In this document: piece by piece, positions 16,839 through 26,240 of the stretch
Numbering within the stretch: position 1 is the first letter of the stretch
Layout of the letters: each line of letters begins with the position of its first letter
DNA from: an uncultured Eisenbergiella sp.
Lineage (GTDB): Bacteria; Bacillota; Clostridia; Lachnospirales; Lachnospiraceae
Direction: 5' to 3'
NCBI GenBank assembly: GCA_910585455.1
Contig: CAJUEL010000012.1
Span: forward strand, 1 to 64,000
DNA: 64,000 nucleotides
Notes under the pieces: model-generated
What the model was told of the DNA's origin: nothing
What the model saw: only the letters and a program-made list of their open reading frames with translations
Databases searched by the model: none
Made by a program: the position numbers and the translations under genes

Positions 16839-18113
16839 ATGTTACCGATGGAGAAAATCCTGGAGAGAGAGATTGAATATGCGCTGGGCTGCACGGAGCC
16901 GGGGGCTGTAGCGCTGGCTGTATCGCGGGCGAAGGACGCCTTGGGCTTCTGCCCGGAGCGCCTTGTGCTGGAGGTGAGCGGGAACGTGCTCAAAAACGCG
17001 ATGCACGTGGGAATTCCGGGTACGGAGCTGAAGGGGATTGAGATTGCGGCGGCGCTGGGCTGTATCGCGGGACGCTGGGAATACGGGCTGGAGGTGTTAA
17101 AGGACATTAAGCCGGAGGATGTGGCCAGGGCGCAGGAGATGCTTCGGGAGGGAAGGCTGGAGGTGTTGCTGCATGACGGTAAAGAAAAGCTCTATATCAG
17201 GGCAGTCTGCTCCGGGCATGGGCAGAGCGCCAGCGCCGTCATTGAAAAATACCATACCAGTTTTTCCAGTGTTTGCCGGGATGAAAAGATCCTGTTTGTG
17301 AGAGCGCAGAGGGGGGAAGAAGAAAAGCGGGAAGAGGAAGGGGGGAGCTATGGACTGACGCTGCGGGCAATCTGGGCATATGTGGAGAAGACGGACTGCA
17401 CCAAAATCCCGGTGCTTTCTCAGGTGGAAGAGGTCAATATGCGCATCGCGGAGGAGGGGCTTGATGCAGAATATGGGCTGGGAGTCGGCAGGCGTCTGTA
17501 TGAAAGGGCAAAACGGGATGATGCCATGAATTTGGAGACGGCGGCGGTGGCCTGGGCATCGGCGGCAGCGGACGCCAGAATGGCGGGATGTATGCTGCCT
17601 GTGATGGCGACGACGGGCAGCGGCAACCAGGGGATCACGGCTTCCGTTCCCGTCCTGGCCGCCGCAAAATGGCTGGGAAGCACAAGGCAGGCGGCCTATC
17701 AGGCGCTGGCGCTGAGCGAGCTGGTCACAATCCATGTGAAGGAGTACATTGGCAGACTGTCCGCGCTGTGTGGGTGTGCCATTGCCGCATCCATCGGCAG
17801 CGCCTGCGGTATCGTCAGCCTGCTGGGCGGCGGTTACGAAAACTGCGCGTGTGCGGTGCAGAATATGGTGGCGGATATTTCGGGGCTGATCTGTGATGGC
17901 GCGAAGTCCGGCTGTGCGTTGAAAATTGCCACTGCGGTGGGAGGAGCCGTGCAATGCGCCTTTCTGGCGATGGATAAGGTCCGGGCACCGGGGCGGGACG
18001 GAATCGTCTGCGAGGATGTGGAAGTTACGATACAAAACCTGGGCAACCTGGGGCAGGCGGGCATGCAGGAGGCGGACCGCGTAATTCTGGAAATGATGAT
18101 GACAAACCGATAA
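16839..18113 (+). CDS. CyuA/UPF0597 family (L-cysteine desulfidase/serine dehydratase alpha-like)
   Basis: A 424-residue member of the UPF0597 family, related to L-serine dehydratase alpha chains and to the 4Fe-4S L-cysteine desulfidase CyuA. Conserved blocks: LGCTEPGAVALAVSRAK at the N-terminus (Cys18), HVGIPGT, GCMLPVMATTGSGNQGI, CGCAIAASIGSACGIVSLLGG and GAKSGCALKIATAVGGA. The cysteines are candidates for cluster ligands. Predicted reaction is cysteine to pyruvate, ammonia and sulfide. Start ATG 16839 lies after GGAAGGGG; the frame is open further upstream without similarity. It may be co-transcribed with the UroD-like gene 22 bp downstream. Confidence 0.87.
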   Translation: MLPMEKILEREIEYALGCTEPGAVALAVSRAKDALGFCPERLVLEVSGNVLKNAMHVGIPGTELKGIEIAAALGCIAGRWEYGLEVLKDIKPEDVARAQEMLREGRLEVLLHDGKEKLYIRAVCSGHGQSASAVIEKYHTSFSSVCRDEKILFVRAQRGEEEKREEEGGSYGLTLRAIWAYVEKTDCTKIPVLSQVEEVNMRIAEEGLDAEYGLGVGRRLYERAKRDDAMNLETAAVAWASAAADARMAGCMLPVMATTGSGNQGITASVPVLAAAKWLGSTRQAAYQALALSELVTIHVKEYIGRLSALCGCAIAASIGSACGIVSLLGGGYENCACAVQNMVADISGLICDGAKSGCALKIATAVGGAVQCAFLAMDKVRAPGRDGIVCEDVEVTIQNLGNLGQAGMQEADRVILEMMMTNR

Positions 18114-18135
18114 TACGAAAGAGAGGGTATGAGAC

Positions 18136-19092
18136 ATGACAAAAAGAGAGAGATTGCTTGCGGCATTTCACAATCAGCCGGTGGACCGGATTCCCATGGG
18201 CTTCTGGTTTCATTTTTCCAGCGAGGATCTGGGAAAGAAGACGATAGAGCAGCATCTGCAATTTTACCGGGATGCGCAGCTGGACATGATCAAGGTGATG
18301 TGCGACGGTTTTTTTGACTATCCGAACCCCTATGCGAAAAAGGTGACAAAGCCTGAGGAGTGGTTTGGCATGGAGCCGATGCCTGAGGATGCGCCGTTTT
18401 TTACAAAGCAGGTGGAACGGGCAAAGGGCATCGTGGAAGGCGTAAAGGGGGAATGCTGCGTATTTTATAACGTATTCTGCCCTATGTCCTTGATGCGGTT
18501 TGGAATCGGCTGGGATATGCTGATGGCGCATATCCGGGAAAATCCGGACGCCATGCGCCATGCGTTCCATGTGGCAGCGCAGGATCAGAAAACGCTGGTG
18601 CGCAGGCTGATCGGGGAAGCGGGCTGTGACGGAATTTACTATTGTGTGCAGAATGCGGAGGAGTTCCGCTTCACGGCGGAGGAATACCGCAGCCTGGTGA
18701 CGCCCTCGGATCTGGAGGTGCTGGAATATGCGAACACGCTGAGCGATTGCAATATCCTTCACTGCTGTGGCTGGGACGGGAACAAAAACCGGGTGGAGGT
18801 ATGGAAGGATTACCCTGCCAAAGTGGTGAACTGGGCGGTGTATGTGGAACAGATGTCTTTGACAGAAGGAAAGGAATTTTTCGGCTGCGACTGCGTGCTG
18901 GGCGGTTTCGATAACCGAAAGCAGGGCGTTCTCTATTCCGGCAGCAGGGAAGAGATCGAAAAGGAAGCGGAGCGGGTGATCGCCCAATATGGAAAAACGG
19001 GCATTGTGGCAGGGGCGGACTGCACCCTTCCTGCAGACATCGATATCAGCCGCCTGCGGTGGCTGCGGGAAAAGCTGGATCAGCTGAGCTGA
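18136..19092 (+). CDS. Uroporphyrinogen decarboxylase (UroD)/methyltransferase family protein
   Basis: A 318-residue TIM-barrel protein of the UroD/MtaA superfamily. The N-terminus TKRERLLAAFHNQPVDRIPMGFW is typical. Near the C-terminus NILHCCGWDGN and VAGADCTLPADIDISRL provide the His-Cys and Cys ligands of the zinc site in corrinoid-dependent methyltransferase branches. True HemE features are not obvious and no haem genes are nearby, so a methyl-transfer or unknown role is more likely than haem synthesis. Confidence 0.82.
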   Translation: MTKRERLLAAFHNQPVDRIPMGFWFHFSSEDLGKKTIEQHLQFYRDAQLDMIKVMCDGFFDYPNPYAKKVTKPEEWFGMEPMPEDAPFFTKQVERAKGIVEGVKGECCVFYNVFCPMSLMRFGIGWDMLMAHIRENPDAMRHAFHVAAQDQKTLVRRLIGEAGCDGIYYCVQNAEEFRFTAEEYRSLVTPSDLEVLEYANTLSDCNILHCCGWDGNKNRVEVWKDYPAKVVNWAVYVEQMSLTEGKEFFGCDCVLGGFDNRKQGVLYSGSREEIEKEAERVIAQYGKTGIVAGADCTLPADIDISRLRWLREKLDQLS

Positions 19093-19149
19093 ACGGGAAG
19101 CGGGAAGGATTTGGGCTGTCCGGAATGATCATGAAAATGGGGAAACAAA

Positions 19150-20583
19150 ATGATGCAAAAATGGTATCCGGCAATTGACGAGTGGATGGAAGGGCATAAG
19201 GAGGAGCTGGTACGCGATATCGCGAGGCTGGTGCGGATCGCCAGCATATCCGGAGAGGGAAGCGAGGGAGCGCCCTTCGGGCGGGAATGCCGCGCCGCTC
19301 TGGAGGAAATGCTGCTGATCGGACAGGAGCACGGCTTTCATACGGAAAACTACGAATATTATGTGGGCTCCATCGGAGAAAAGGAAAAAAACTGGGAAAA
19401 TACCATCGGCTTCTGGAACCATCTGGATGTGGTTCCGGTGGGAAATGACTGGCAGTATGAGCCTTTTTGCCCAAAGGTGAGGGAACATTTTCTGATCGGG
19501 CGGGGCGCGCAGGATAACAAGGGCCCTGCGGTGGGCATGCTCTATGTGATGCAATGCCTGCGGGAGCTTGGGATTCCTTTAAAGCATGAGCTATGTCTGT
19601 TTGTGGGCTGTGACGAGGAGAAGGGAATGGCGGATCTGGACTATTACACCGCCCACTATCCCTGCCCCGCCCTGTCCATGATCGCTGACAGCGGTTTTCC
19701 GGTCTGCTATGGGGAAAAGGGGATTCTGGAGGGAAAGCTGATCTTTTCCCGGAGACTGTCTGAGGAAATTCTGGAATGCGGCGGCGGAAGCGCCTCCAAC
19801 ATGATTCCGGATAAGGCTTATGTGACGCTCAGGCGCAGGGAAGGGCTTTTGGAGGAAGTGCGTGCCCGGATGAAGCGCGGAGGAAAAATCGCCCTGCGGG
19901 AGGAAGAAGACAGGCTGGTGCTTGTGGCGAAGGGAACGAGCCGGCACAGCGCCTTTCCGGAGGGAAGCTGCAACGCGATTCATGTGCTTGCCGGATTTTT
20001 AAAGGATCTATCGGGGCTGGCAGACGTAGACAGGGAGCAGTTTGCCGCGCTGGAGCGGATTTCGGAAGAATATTACGGGGTGAATCTGGGCATCGATTTT
20101 GCGGATGAGGTGTCCGGTTCCACCACCTGTGCGGCGACCGTTCTGGAAGTGGAGAATGGTCAACTGGCCCTGACCCTGAACATCCGCTACGCGGTGACGG
20201 AAAGTGCCGGGCGGCTGGGAAGGTGCCTGGATGAGGCAGCGTCCCGCCTGGGCTGTGCATGGAGGCAGGAGCGGGATTCTGCGCCCAGCTATTTTCCGAA
20301 GGAGCATCCCGCCGTGGAGCGGCTCACCGGGCTGTACAATGCGCTGACCGGCGAAAAGGCGAAGAGCTTCGTTATGGGCGGGGGCACCTATGCGCGCAGG
20401 CTGCCCAATGCCTTTGCCTATGGGCTCGGCGGGCTGCGGGAAAACGAGGCGGATATACGGGCGAAAAAGCGGCTGTTTCTGCCGGGACACGGCGGCGCTC
20501 ATGAGCCGGACGAGGGACTGAATCTGCGGTTTTTCATTTTTTTCTTGACAATTCTTTTTTTTACCCATATAATTAACCAGTAA
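19150..20583 (+). CDS. M20 family metallopeptidase (dipeptidase, Sapep-like), aberrant C-terminus
   Basis: A 477-residue M20 peptidase. Metal-site segments: FWNHLDVVPVG, GRGAQDNKGPAVGML, VGCDEEKGMADLDYY, SMIADSGFPVCYGEKG and GGTYARRLPNAFAYG. The last conserved block GAHEPDEGLNLR should be followed by a helix of about 15-20 residues. Instead the protein ends in RFFIFFLTILFFTHIINQ, a hydrophobic tail encoded by the promoter of the next operon (TTGACA...TATAAT at 20545-20573). The 3' end therefore looks truncated and re-terminated inside foreign or rearranged promoter DNA. Activity may be reduced. Confidence 0.87.
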   Translation: MMQKWYPAIDEWMEGHKEELVRDIARLVRIASISGEGSEGAPFGRECRAALEEMLLIGQEHGFHTENYEYYVGSIGEKEKNWENTIGFWNHLDVVPVGNDWQYEPFCPKVREHFLIGRGAQDNKGPAVGMLYVMQCLRELGIPLKHELCLFVGCDEEKGMADLDYYTAHYPCPALSMIADSGFPVCYGEKGILEGKLIFSRRLSEEILECGGGSASNMIPDKAYVTLRRREGLLEEVRARMKRGGKIALREEEDRLVLVAKGTSRHSAFPEGSCNAIHVLAGFLKDLSGLADVDREQFAALERISEEYYGVNLGIDFADEVSGSTTCAATVLEVENGQLALTLNIRYAVTESAGRLGRCLDEAASRLGCAWRQERDSAPSYFPKEHPAVERLTGLYNALTGEKAKSFVMGGGTYARRLPNAFAYGLGGLRENEADIRAKKRLFLPGHGGAHEPDEGLNLRFFIFFLTILFFTHIINQ

Positions 20584-20600
20584 ACAATTAACTAATTAAT
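20545..20600 (+). promoter_or_regulatory. Perfect consensus promoter of the marR-ABC operon
   Basis: TTGACA (20545-20550), exactly 17 bp, TATAAT (20568-20573), lying inside the 3' end of the M20 gene. Downstream, between -10 and the start codon, AT-rich half-sites (TTAACC, AATTAACT, ATTAAT) form an imperfect dyad suitable for MarR autorepression. Confidence 0.8.
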
Positions 20601-20623
20601 GAAAGAAGGTGCCAGGACAGGAT

Positions 20624-21130
20624 ATGAACGGAAATGAGGGAGCGGAAGACGGGAGACGGAGAATGCCGGAGGAGGGCGCAGTGCGGGATTCCATGGAGCA
20701 CGTGCTGTCCATGAAATTCAGGCGGGCGGATGCGGCGCTGAAGCGGGCGATCGAGAGACGGGTGAAGGATACGGGCGTTTACCGCAGCCAGCACAGGCTT
20801 TTGATGCATTTGAACCGGCAGCCCAATTGCTCGCAGGTCATGCTGGCAGAGCATCTGGAGGTATCCCCGGCGGCGATTGCGGTCTCCATTAAGAAGCTGG
20901 AAAAGGGCGGCTACATCCGCCGGGAGACGGACAGCTGTGACAGCCGGGTGCATCAGGTGACCATCACGCCCAAGGGGACGACGGTGATCGAGAAAAGCAT
21001 CTTAATGTTTCAGGAGGTGGAAGCCCAGATGTTTCAGGACTTTTCGGAGGAGGAAATGACACAGATGGGGAATTTTCTGGAACGGATCTATCAGAATCTG
21101 GGTTCGCCCAGGAGAGGAGGAAATAAATGA
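20624..21130 (+). CDS. MarR family transcriptional regulator
   Basis: A 168-residue winged-helix regulator of the MarR family. The recognition region YRSQHRLLMHLNRQPNCSQVMLAEHLEVSPAAIAVSIKKLEKGGYIRRETDSCDSRVHQVTITPKG contains the HTH and the wing. ATG at 20624 follows AGGACAGG; GTG at 20609 is an alternative. It overlaps the first ABC gene by ATGA (21127-21130), so it likely represses this exporter operon and is relieved by a ligand, possibly an exported drug. Confidence 0.92.
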   Translation: MNGNEGAEDGRRRMPEEGAVRDSMEHVLSMKFRRADAALKRAIERRVKDTGVYRSQHRLLMHLNRQPNCSQVMLAEHLEVSPAAIAVSIKKLEKGGYIRRETDSCDSRVHQVTITPKGTTVIEKSILMFQEVEAQMFQDFSEEEMTQMGNFLERIYQNLGSPRRGGNK

Positions 21131-22860
21131 AACGATACGCAAAATATATCAGACCGTATTTATACGCGTTCATTTTAGGTCCCATCATGATGCTGACCGA
21201 GGTGGCGGGAGAGGTGCTGCTGCCTTCCTTTATGGCGGACATCATCAATGTGGGGGCGGCAAACCATGATGTGGGCTATATCGTGCAGAGGGGGCTTGTC
21301 ATGATCGTTACCGCCTTTATCATGATGGCGGGGGGCGTTTTGGGCGCCTGGTTTTCCGCGAAGGCGGCGCTGAGCTTCGGCGCGGACCTGCGCAGGGATG
21401 TGTTTGAGAAGGTGCAGACATTTTCCTTTGCAAACATCGATAAATTTTCAACCGGTTCTCTGGTGACCAGGCTGACCAATGACATCACACAGGTGCAGAA
21501 TGTTCTGATGATGGCGCTGCGGATGCTTTTGCGGGCGCCGGGCATGCTGGTGGGCGCGGTCATCATGGCGTTTGTGATGAACCGGAGCCTGGCGGCGATC
21601 TTTCTGGTGGTGATGCCCATTCTGGCGCTGACGATCGGCATGATCATCAAGACCGCTTTTCCCCGCTTTACGCTCATGCAGGTGAAGCTGGACGCGCTCA
21701 ACACCAACATTCAGGAGGTGTTGACCAACGTGCGGGTCATCAAATCCTTCGTGCGTGAGGATTATCAGAAGGAGAAATTCGCGGAGGCGAATAAGGATTT
21801 AAAGGAGTCCGGGCTGCGGGCGTTTAAGGTGGTCATTTTCCAGATGCCGGTCATGATGGTTTTCATGAACCTGACGACGCTTTTGGTGGTGTGGTTCGGC
21901 GGCAATCAGATTCTGGACGGCAGCATGCAGGTGGGGAATCTGACGGCGTTTACGACCTATGTGGTGCAGGTGCTGATGTCGTTAATGATGCTGGCCATGG
22001 TGCTTTTGTCCAGCTCCCGTGCCATTGCCAGTCTGCGCCGTATCAATGAAGTGCTGGATACGCAGGTGGATCTGACGGACGAGGGCGCGCGTTATGCGCA
22101 GGCACCGGTGAAGCGGGGCAGGATCGAATTTAAGGACGTGAGCTTTCGGTACTATAAAAACAGCGAGGAAAAGGTGCTGGAGGATATCAATCTGACCATC
22201 GAGCCCGGTCAGGTGGTGGGCATTATCGGTTCCACCGGCTGTGGCAAGACCACGCTGGTTTCCATGATTCCCCGCCTGTATGACGTGGATGAGGGAGAGG
22301 TGCTGGTGGACGGCATCAATGTGAAGGATTATTCTCTTAAGCATCTGCGCGAGGGCGTTGGCATGGTGCTGCAGAAGAATGTACTTTTCTCCGGCACGAT
22401 TCTGGAGAATCTGCAATGGGGCGATGAGAACGCCAGTGAAGAGGAGATTTTGCAGGTGGCGCGGGATGCCCAGGCGGATGTCTTCGTGAAAAATCTTGCG
22501 GAGGGCTATGAAACGGAGCTGGGACAGGGCGGCGTGAATGTGTCCGGCGGACAGAAGCAGCGCCTCTGTATCGCAAGGGCGCTTTTGAAGAAGCCGAAGA
22601 TCCTGATTCTGGACGATTCCACCAGCGCCGTGGATACGGCGACGGAGAGCAGGATCCGGGAAGCCTTTTCCGGTTCCTTAAAGGAGACGACCAAGCTGAT
22701 CATCGCCCAGCGCATCACCTCCGTCATGGAGGCGGATCAGATCGTAGTGCTGGATGAGGGAAGGATCGTGGGGCTTGGCAGACATGAGGAGCTGATGGAG
22801 GCCTGCAGCGCGTATCGGGAAATTTATGACTCCCAGATGAAAGAGGAGGTGTTGGCATAA
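21127..22860 (+). CDS. ABC exporter subunit 1 (multidrug/lipid type, degenerate catalytic site)
   Basis: A 577-residue half-transporter: six transmembrane helices (about 1-310) plus an ATPase domain (about 335-570). Walker A is GSTGCGKTT, the signature is VSGGQKQR, and Walker B is ILILDDSTSAVD. The Asp where Glu is usual marks the degenerate site of heterodimeric exporters such as BmrC-type proteins. It pairs with the next gene, whose ATG shares the last base of this TAA (22858-22862). Probable role is efflux of drugs or lipids under MarR control. Confidence 0.92.
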   Translation: MKRYAKYIRPYLYAFILGPIMMLTEVAGEVLLPSFMADIINVGAANHDVGYIVQRGLVMIVTAFIMMAGGVLGAWFSAKAALSFGADLRRDVFEKVQTFSFANIDKFSTGSLVTRLTNDITQVQNVLMMALRMLLRAPGMLVGAVIMAFVMNRSLAAIFLVVMPILALTIGMIIKTAFPRFTLMQVKLDALNTNIQEVLTNVRVIKSFVREDYQKEKFAEANKDLKESGLRAFKVVIFQMPVMMVFMNLTTLLVVWFGGNQILDGSMQVGNLTAFTTYVVQVLMSLMMLAMVLLSSSRAIASLRRINEVLDTQVDLTDEGARYAQAPVKRGRIEFKDVSFRYYKNSEEKVLEDINLTIEPGQVVGIIGSTGCGKTTLVSMIPRLYDVDEGEVLVDGINVKDYSLKHLREGVGMVLQKNVLFSGTILENLQWGDENASEEEILQVARDAQADVFVKNLAEGYETELGQGGVNVSGGQKQRLCIARALLKKPKILILDDSTSAVDTATESRIREAFSGSLKETTKLIIAQRITSVMEADQIVVLDEGRIVGLGRHEELMEACSAYREIYDSQMKEEVLA

Positions 22861-24752
22861 TGGATGAGGCGAGAAAGGAACGGCTGGTAAAAAAATACGC
22901 CCGCAAGTCAGATGCGGCGGGCATGCCGGGAGGTCCCGGAGGCCCTGGTGGTCCCGGAGGTCCGGGCGGAAAGGGAAAGGGACCGGGACGGCGGGGAATG
23001 CCCGTCAAAAAGCCGCAGAATGCAAAGGCGGCGGTCGGCAGGCTGTTTTCTTATCTGAATGCGGATATGGGAAAGCTGGTTTTTGTGTTCATCTGCGTGA
23101 TCGCGGGCACGATTTCCTCCCTTGCAGGCTCCTATATGCTGCGTCCCATCATCAACGGGCTGACACAGGAGGGCGGGAACGCGCGGAAGCTGCTTTATTC
23201 CCTGCTTGTCATGGCGGCGGTCTATGCGGTGGGCATTATCGCCCAGTATTTACAGCAGCGCATCATGATCGTGGTGTCTCAGGGGGCGATTGAGCGGATC
23301 CGGAATGAGCTGTTTGAAAAACTGCAAAAGCTCCCGGTGCGCTTTTACGATACCAACAATAACGGCGATATCATGAGTCGTTTTACCAACGATCTGGACG
23401 CGGTGGGCGACATGCTCAACAACACGGTGGTGCAGATCATCTCCAGCGTGATCAACGTGGTCGGGACCTTTTGTCTGATGCTGTATACCAATGTCTGGCT
23501 GACGATCGTCACCGTGGTCATGGTGCCGCTCATGATGCGCGCGGCGGGCTTTGTGGCGATGCGGAGCCGGAAATATTATCAGGCGCAGCAGGCGGCGCTG
23601 GGCACCTTAAACGGGTATATCGAGGAAACCGTGACCGGGCAGAAGGTGGTCAAGGTGTTCTGCCATGAGGAGACCGCGAAGGAGGAATTTGAATATTTAA
23701 ACTATGACCTGCGGGATAAGCAGATTTTCGCCCAGTTCTTCGGCGGCATCATGGGGCCTGTGATGGGCAATTTAAGCCAGGTCAGCTATTCCCTGACGGC
23801 GATGATCGGCGGCATCCTCTGCGTGCTGCGGGGCTTTGATATTGGCGGTCTGACGGTGTTTGTCAATTATTCCCGCCAGTTTTCCAGACCGATCAACGAG
23901 CTCTCCATGCAGATGAATACGATTTTCTCCGCCCTCGCGGGAGCGGAGCGCGTCTTTAAGATCATGGATGAAGCACCGGAGACGCCGGATGGGGAAAACG
24001 CGGTAGCGCTTACGCCCTGCAAGGGGCATGTGGTCTTAAAGGATGTGACCTTTGGCTACAACCCGGATAAGACCATTTTGAAAAATATTTCCCTCTACGC
24101 AAAGCCCGGGCAGAAGATCGCCTTTGTGGGTTCCACCGGAGCGGGAAAAACCACGATCACCAACCTGATCAACCGGTTTTACGATATCGATGCGGGAAGC
24201 ATCACCATCGATGGTGTGGATATCAAGGATATCAGGCGGGATAACCTGCGCCAGAATATCGCAATGGTGCTGCAGGACACCCACCTGTTTACCGGCACGA
24301 TCCGGGAAAATATCCGGTACGGAAGGCTGGACGCAACGGACGAGGAGGTGGTGGAGGCGGCGAAGCTGGCCAGCGCCGACCATTTCATCAAGCGTCTGGA
24401 GCACGGCTATGATACGATGATCGAAGGGGACGGCGCCAACTTAAGCCAGGGGCAGAGGCAGCTTTTGAATATCGCCCGGGCCGCAGTCTCCAAAGCGCCG
24501 ATCCTGATTCTGGATGAGGCGACCTCCTCCGTCGATACCAGGACGGAGCGGCACATCGAGCACGGCATGGACCGGCTGATGGCGCAGCGCACCACGCTGG
24601 TGATCGCTCACCGGCTTTCCACGGTCCGAAACGCCAATGCCATCATGGTGCTGGAAAACGGCGAGATCATCGAGCGCGGCGATCATCACGAGCTGCTGGC
24701 GATGAAGGGAAGGTATTACGAGCTGTATACCGGGAAGAAGGAGCTGGATTAA
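22860..24752 (+). CDS. ABC exporter subunit 2 with collagen-like N-terminal insert
   Basis: A 630-residue partner half-transporter. Walker A is GSTGAGKTT, the signature LSQGQRQLLNIARA and Walker B ILILDEATSSVD, with the catalytic Glu intact, so this chain supplies the active ATPase site. Before the first membrane helix, residues about 20-38 are a run of Gly-Gly-Pro triplets ending in a basic KGKGPGRRG stretch. That cytoplasmic extension is unusual for the family, though similar Gly/Pro-rich heads occur in some clostridial homologues. It follows subunit 1 with a one-base overlap. Confidence 0.92.
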   Translation: MDEARKERLVKKYARKSDAAGMPGGPGGPGGPGGPGGKGKGPGRRGMPVKKPQNAKAAVGRLFSYLNADMGKLVFVFICVIAGTISSLAGSYMLRPIINGLTQEGGNARKLLYSLLVMAAVYAVGIIAQYLQQRIMIVVSQGAIERIRNELFEKLQKLPVRFYDTNNNGDIMSRFTNDLDAVGDMLNNTVVQIISSVINVVGTFCLMLYTNVWLTIVTVVMVPLMMRAAGFVAMRSRKYYQAQQAALGTLNGYIEETVTGQKVVKVFCHEETAKEEFEYLNYDLRDKQIFAQFFGGIMGPVMGNLSQVSYSLTAMIGGILCVLRGFDIGGLTVFVNYSRQFSRPINELSMQMNTIFSALAGAERVFKIMDEAPETPDGENAVALTPCKGHVVLKDVTFGYNPDKTILKNISLYAKPGQKIAFVGSTGAGKTTITNLINRFYDIDAGSITIDGVDIKDIRRDNLRQNIAMVLQDTHLFTGTIRENIRYGRLDATDEEVVEAAKLASADHFIKRLEHGYDTMIEGDGANLSQGQRQLLNIARAAVSKAPILILDEATSSVDTRTERHIEHGMDRLMAQRTTLVIAHRLSTVRNANAIMVLENGEIIERGDHHELLAMKGRYYELYTGKKELD

Positions 24753-24768
24753 GAAGAACAAAAAAGTG

Positions 24769-24797
24769 TGCGGCGGCTGCGCTTTTTGCAGCCGCCG
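24769..24797 (+). terminator. Hairpin after the ABC exporter operon
   Basis: CGGCGGCTGC (24771-24780) pairs with GCAGCCGCCG (24788-24797). No T tract follows, but a second hairpin with a T tract lies just downstream. Confidence 0.55.
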
Positions 24798-24816
24798 GGG
24801 AAACAGATGTAATATG

Positions 24817-24868
24817 CGCGCAGAGAAACAGGTCATGGGGAAAGTGATTTGTTTTTCTGCGCGTTTTT
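24817..24868 (+). terminator. Rho-independent terminator
   Basis: CGCGCAGA (24817-24824) and TCTGCGCG (24856-24863), extended by AAACA/TGTTT-type pairing, followed by TTTTT. It marks the border to the AT-rich cassette downstream. Confidence 0.75.
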
Positions 24869-24926
24869 GCATGTTAATACTTTTGAAGCATAAAAATGAA
24901 GATTTTATAGATTATTTGTCTTTTAA

Positions 24927-24956
24927 TTGCTATAATTAAAAATGGGATTTTATAAT
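24927..24956 (+). promoter_or_regulatory. Candidate promoter of the three-gene cassette
   Basis: TTGCTA (24927-24932), an 18-bp spacer and TATAAT (24951-24956) in an AT-rich stretch. Confidence 0.45.
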
Positions 24957-25089
24957 GTTTTACAAATCAGGCGATTGCGAAATGCTTTGAAAGATAGATG
25001 GCTTGGAAGCATCTGGATTATGGGAGAAATTTGTGACAGATTTATTTGATAATAGATGCAATAAAGCTGGTATGAAAGGAAGTGTGCTG

Positions 25090-25800
25090 ATGAAAACATA
25101 TTTATGGATTGAAGACAGGAAGGATAAATCCGGTTATATATTCTGGCAGACATTTATGGGACAATTGTGTTCGGAAATAGTAGTAGAAAGCAAGAAAAAC
25201 AATAGTGAACTGGTAAAAGCAGTTAAGGCGTTAGAGGATAACGGGAATAGATATGTCATAGTATTTGATAATTCTTTCGATAATCCGCAGGTAGCTATGG
25301 AACAGAAACTGTTAAGAAAATATGCTGAAACTAAAAATAATGTTCTGATGATGGATATTATATGTTTTGAATACATATTGCTTGAGTTCAAAGATTTGAT
25401 AAAATGGATTTATGTATCAGATGATGAATTTTTAACAAAACGTAAAAATGCAATTGCTGCAAGAGAAAAACTTATAAAGACAATTCAAAATGGTCAATTG
25501 AATTATAAGGATATTCGTGAAATAGTAGAGTATAGTGAAAATGTGGATAACTATAATATAGAGCAGTTATCTGCAAGGATTTTGTTTGATTTAACGAGAA
25601 ATACTGGTTTTGAGGTATCGAAGAGTAATATTGGTGAATGTTGGATAAAATCATGTTGTGAGTGGGCGCAACGAATGCCAGATGATATTTGTGGACTTGA
25701 CGTAAGAAGATTACAGATTAAAGAAAAAATGCAGAATATTTACAAGGAGACAAGTCTTTTCATACAATTTCAAAATATTGGCCTGGAGGTAGTATTATGA
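25090..25800 (+). CDS. Unknown protein with TOPRIM-like N-terminal half (cassette gene 1)
   Basis: A 236-residue protein, much more AT-rich than flanking genes. Residues 1-75 fit a TOPRIM/DUF4435-like pattern: YLWIEDRKDKSGYIFWQ supplies Glu8 and Asp12, and YVIVFDNSFDNPQ supplies Asp60 and Asp64 at the end of a hydrophobic strand. A further hydrophobic VLMMDIICFEYILLEF stretch would be the next strand and helix. The C-terminal half is not recognised. ATG at 25090 follows AAAGGAAG by 7 bases. It overlaps gene 2 by ATGA. TOPRIM proteins paired with ATPases occur in anti-phage systems, but here that is inference. Confidence 0.7.
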   Translation: MKTYLWIEDRKDKSGYIFWQTFMGQLCSEIVVESKKNNSELVKAVKALEDNGNRYVIVFDNSFDNPQVAMEQKLLRKYAETKNNVLMMDIICFEYILLEFKDLIKWIYVSDDEFLTKRKNAIAAREKLIKTIQNGQLNYKDIREIVEYSENVDNYNIEQLSARILFDLTRNTGFEVSKSNIGECWIKSCCEWAQRMPDDICGLDVRRLQIKEKMQNIYKETSLFIQFQNIGLEVVL

Positions 25801-26240
25801 TAACAATTTTTAAGAACAAAAATGATATTCCGCAAGATATGGAATATGTAGAATTAAATGATATTTATTTTAATCAAAATACCGCACGTAAACTTGATGA
25901 TAGAGCTCAAAAAATTATTGGAATGATAGATGAGGCAAAGTTAATTGGCAAGTATAAAATATGCTCCAGATTTAATGATATTGTCCTGGACGTTGATAAG
26001 TTATCATCCGGTTGCAAAACAGTATTAAATGTACTATATAATCCAGAGAAAGTGTTTTGTTTGAAGGAATGTGGAAACAATGCACTGGAGATGATATATA
26101 ATCTTGATGCAGGCAATGTTTATAGTGATTATGCGCTGATTCCTTTTGAAATGTCAGCAGTATGTGTACAAACTTCGCTTGGGAAGAAAGAAATTTGTGA
26201 TTATGAAGAATTAAAGGAGTGGTGGTGTTATGAAGAGTAA
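25797..26240 (+). CDS. DUF4869-like protein (cassette gene 2)
   Basis: A 147-residue protein overlapping gene 1 by ATGA. The order NDIYFN..., KIIGMIDEAKLIGKYKI, LDVDKLSSGCKTVLNVLYNP, VFCLKECGNN resembles, from memory, the DUF4869 family (IDxSxVxG ... LSxGxKTLxLM ... CGDN). Family function is unknown. It links the TOPRIM-like protein with the small ATPase, with both junctions overlapping, so the three proteins are likely made in fixed ratio and may form a complex. Confidence 0.65.
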   Translation: MITIFKNKNDIPQDMEYVELNDIYFNQNTARKLDDRAQKIIGMIDEAKLIGKYKICSRFNDIVLDVDKLSSGCKTVLNVLYNPEKVFCLKECGNNALEMIYNLDAGNVYSDYALIPFEMSAVCVQTSLGKKEICDYEELKEWWCYEE

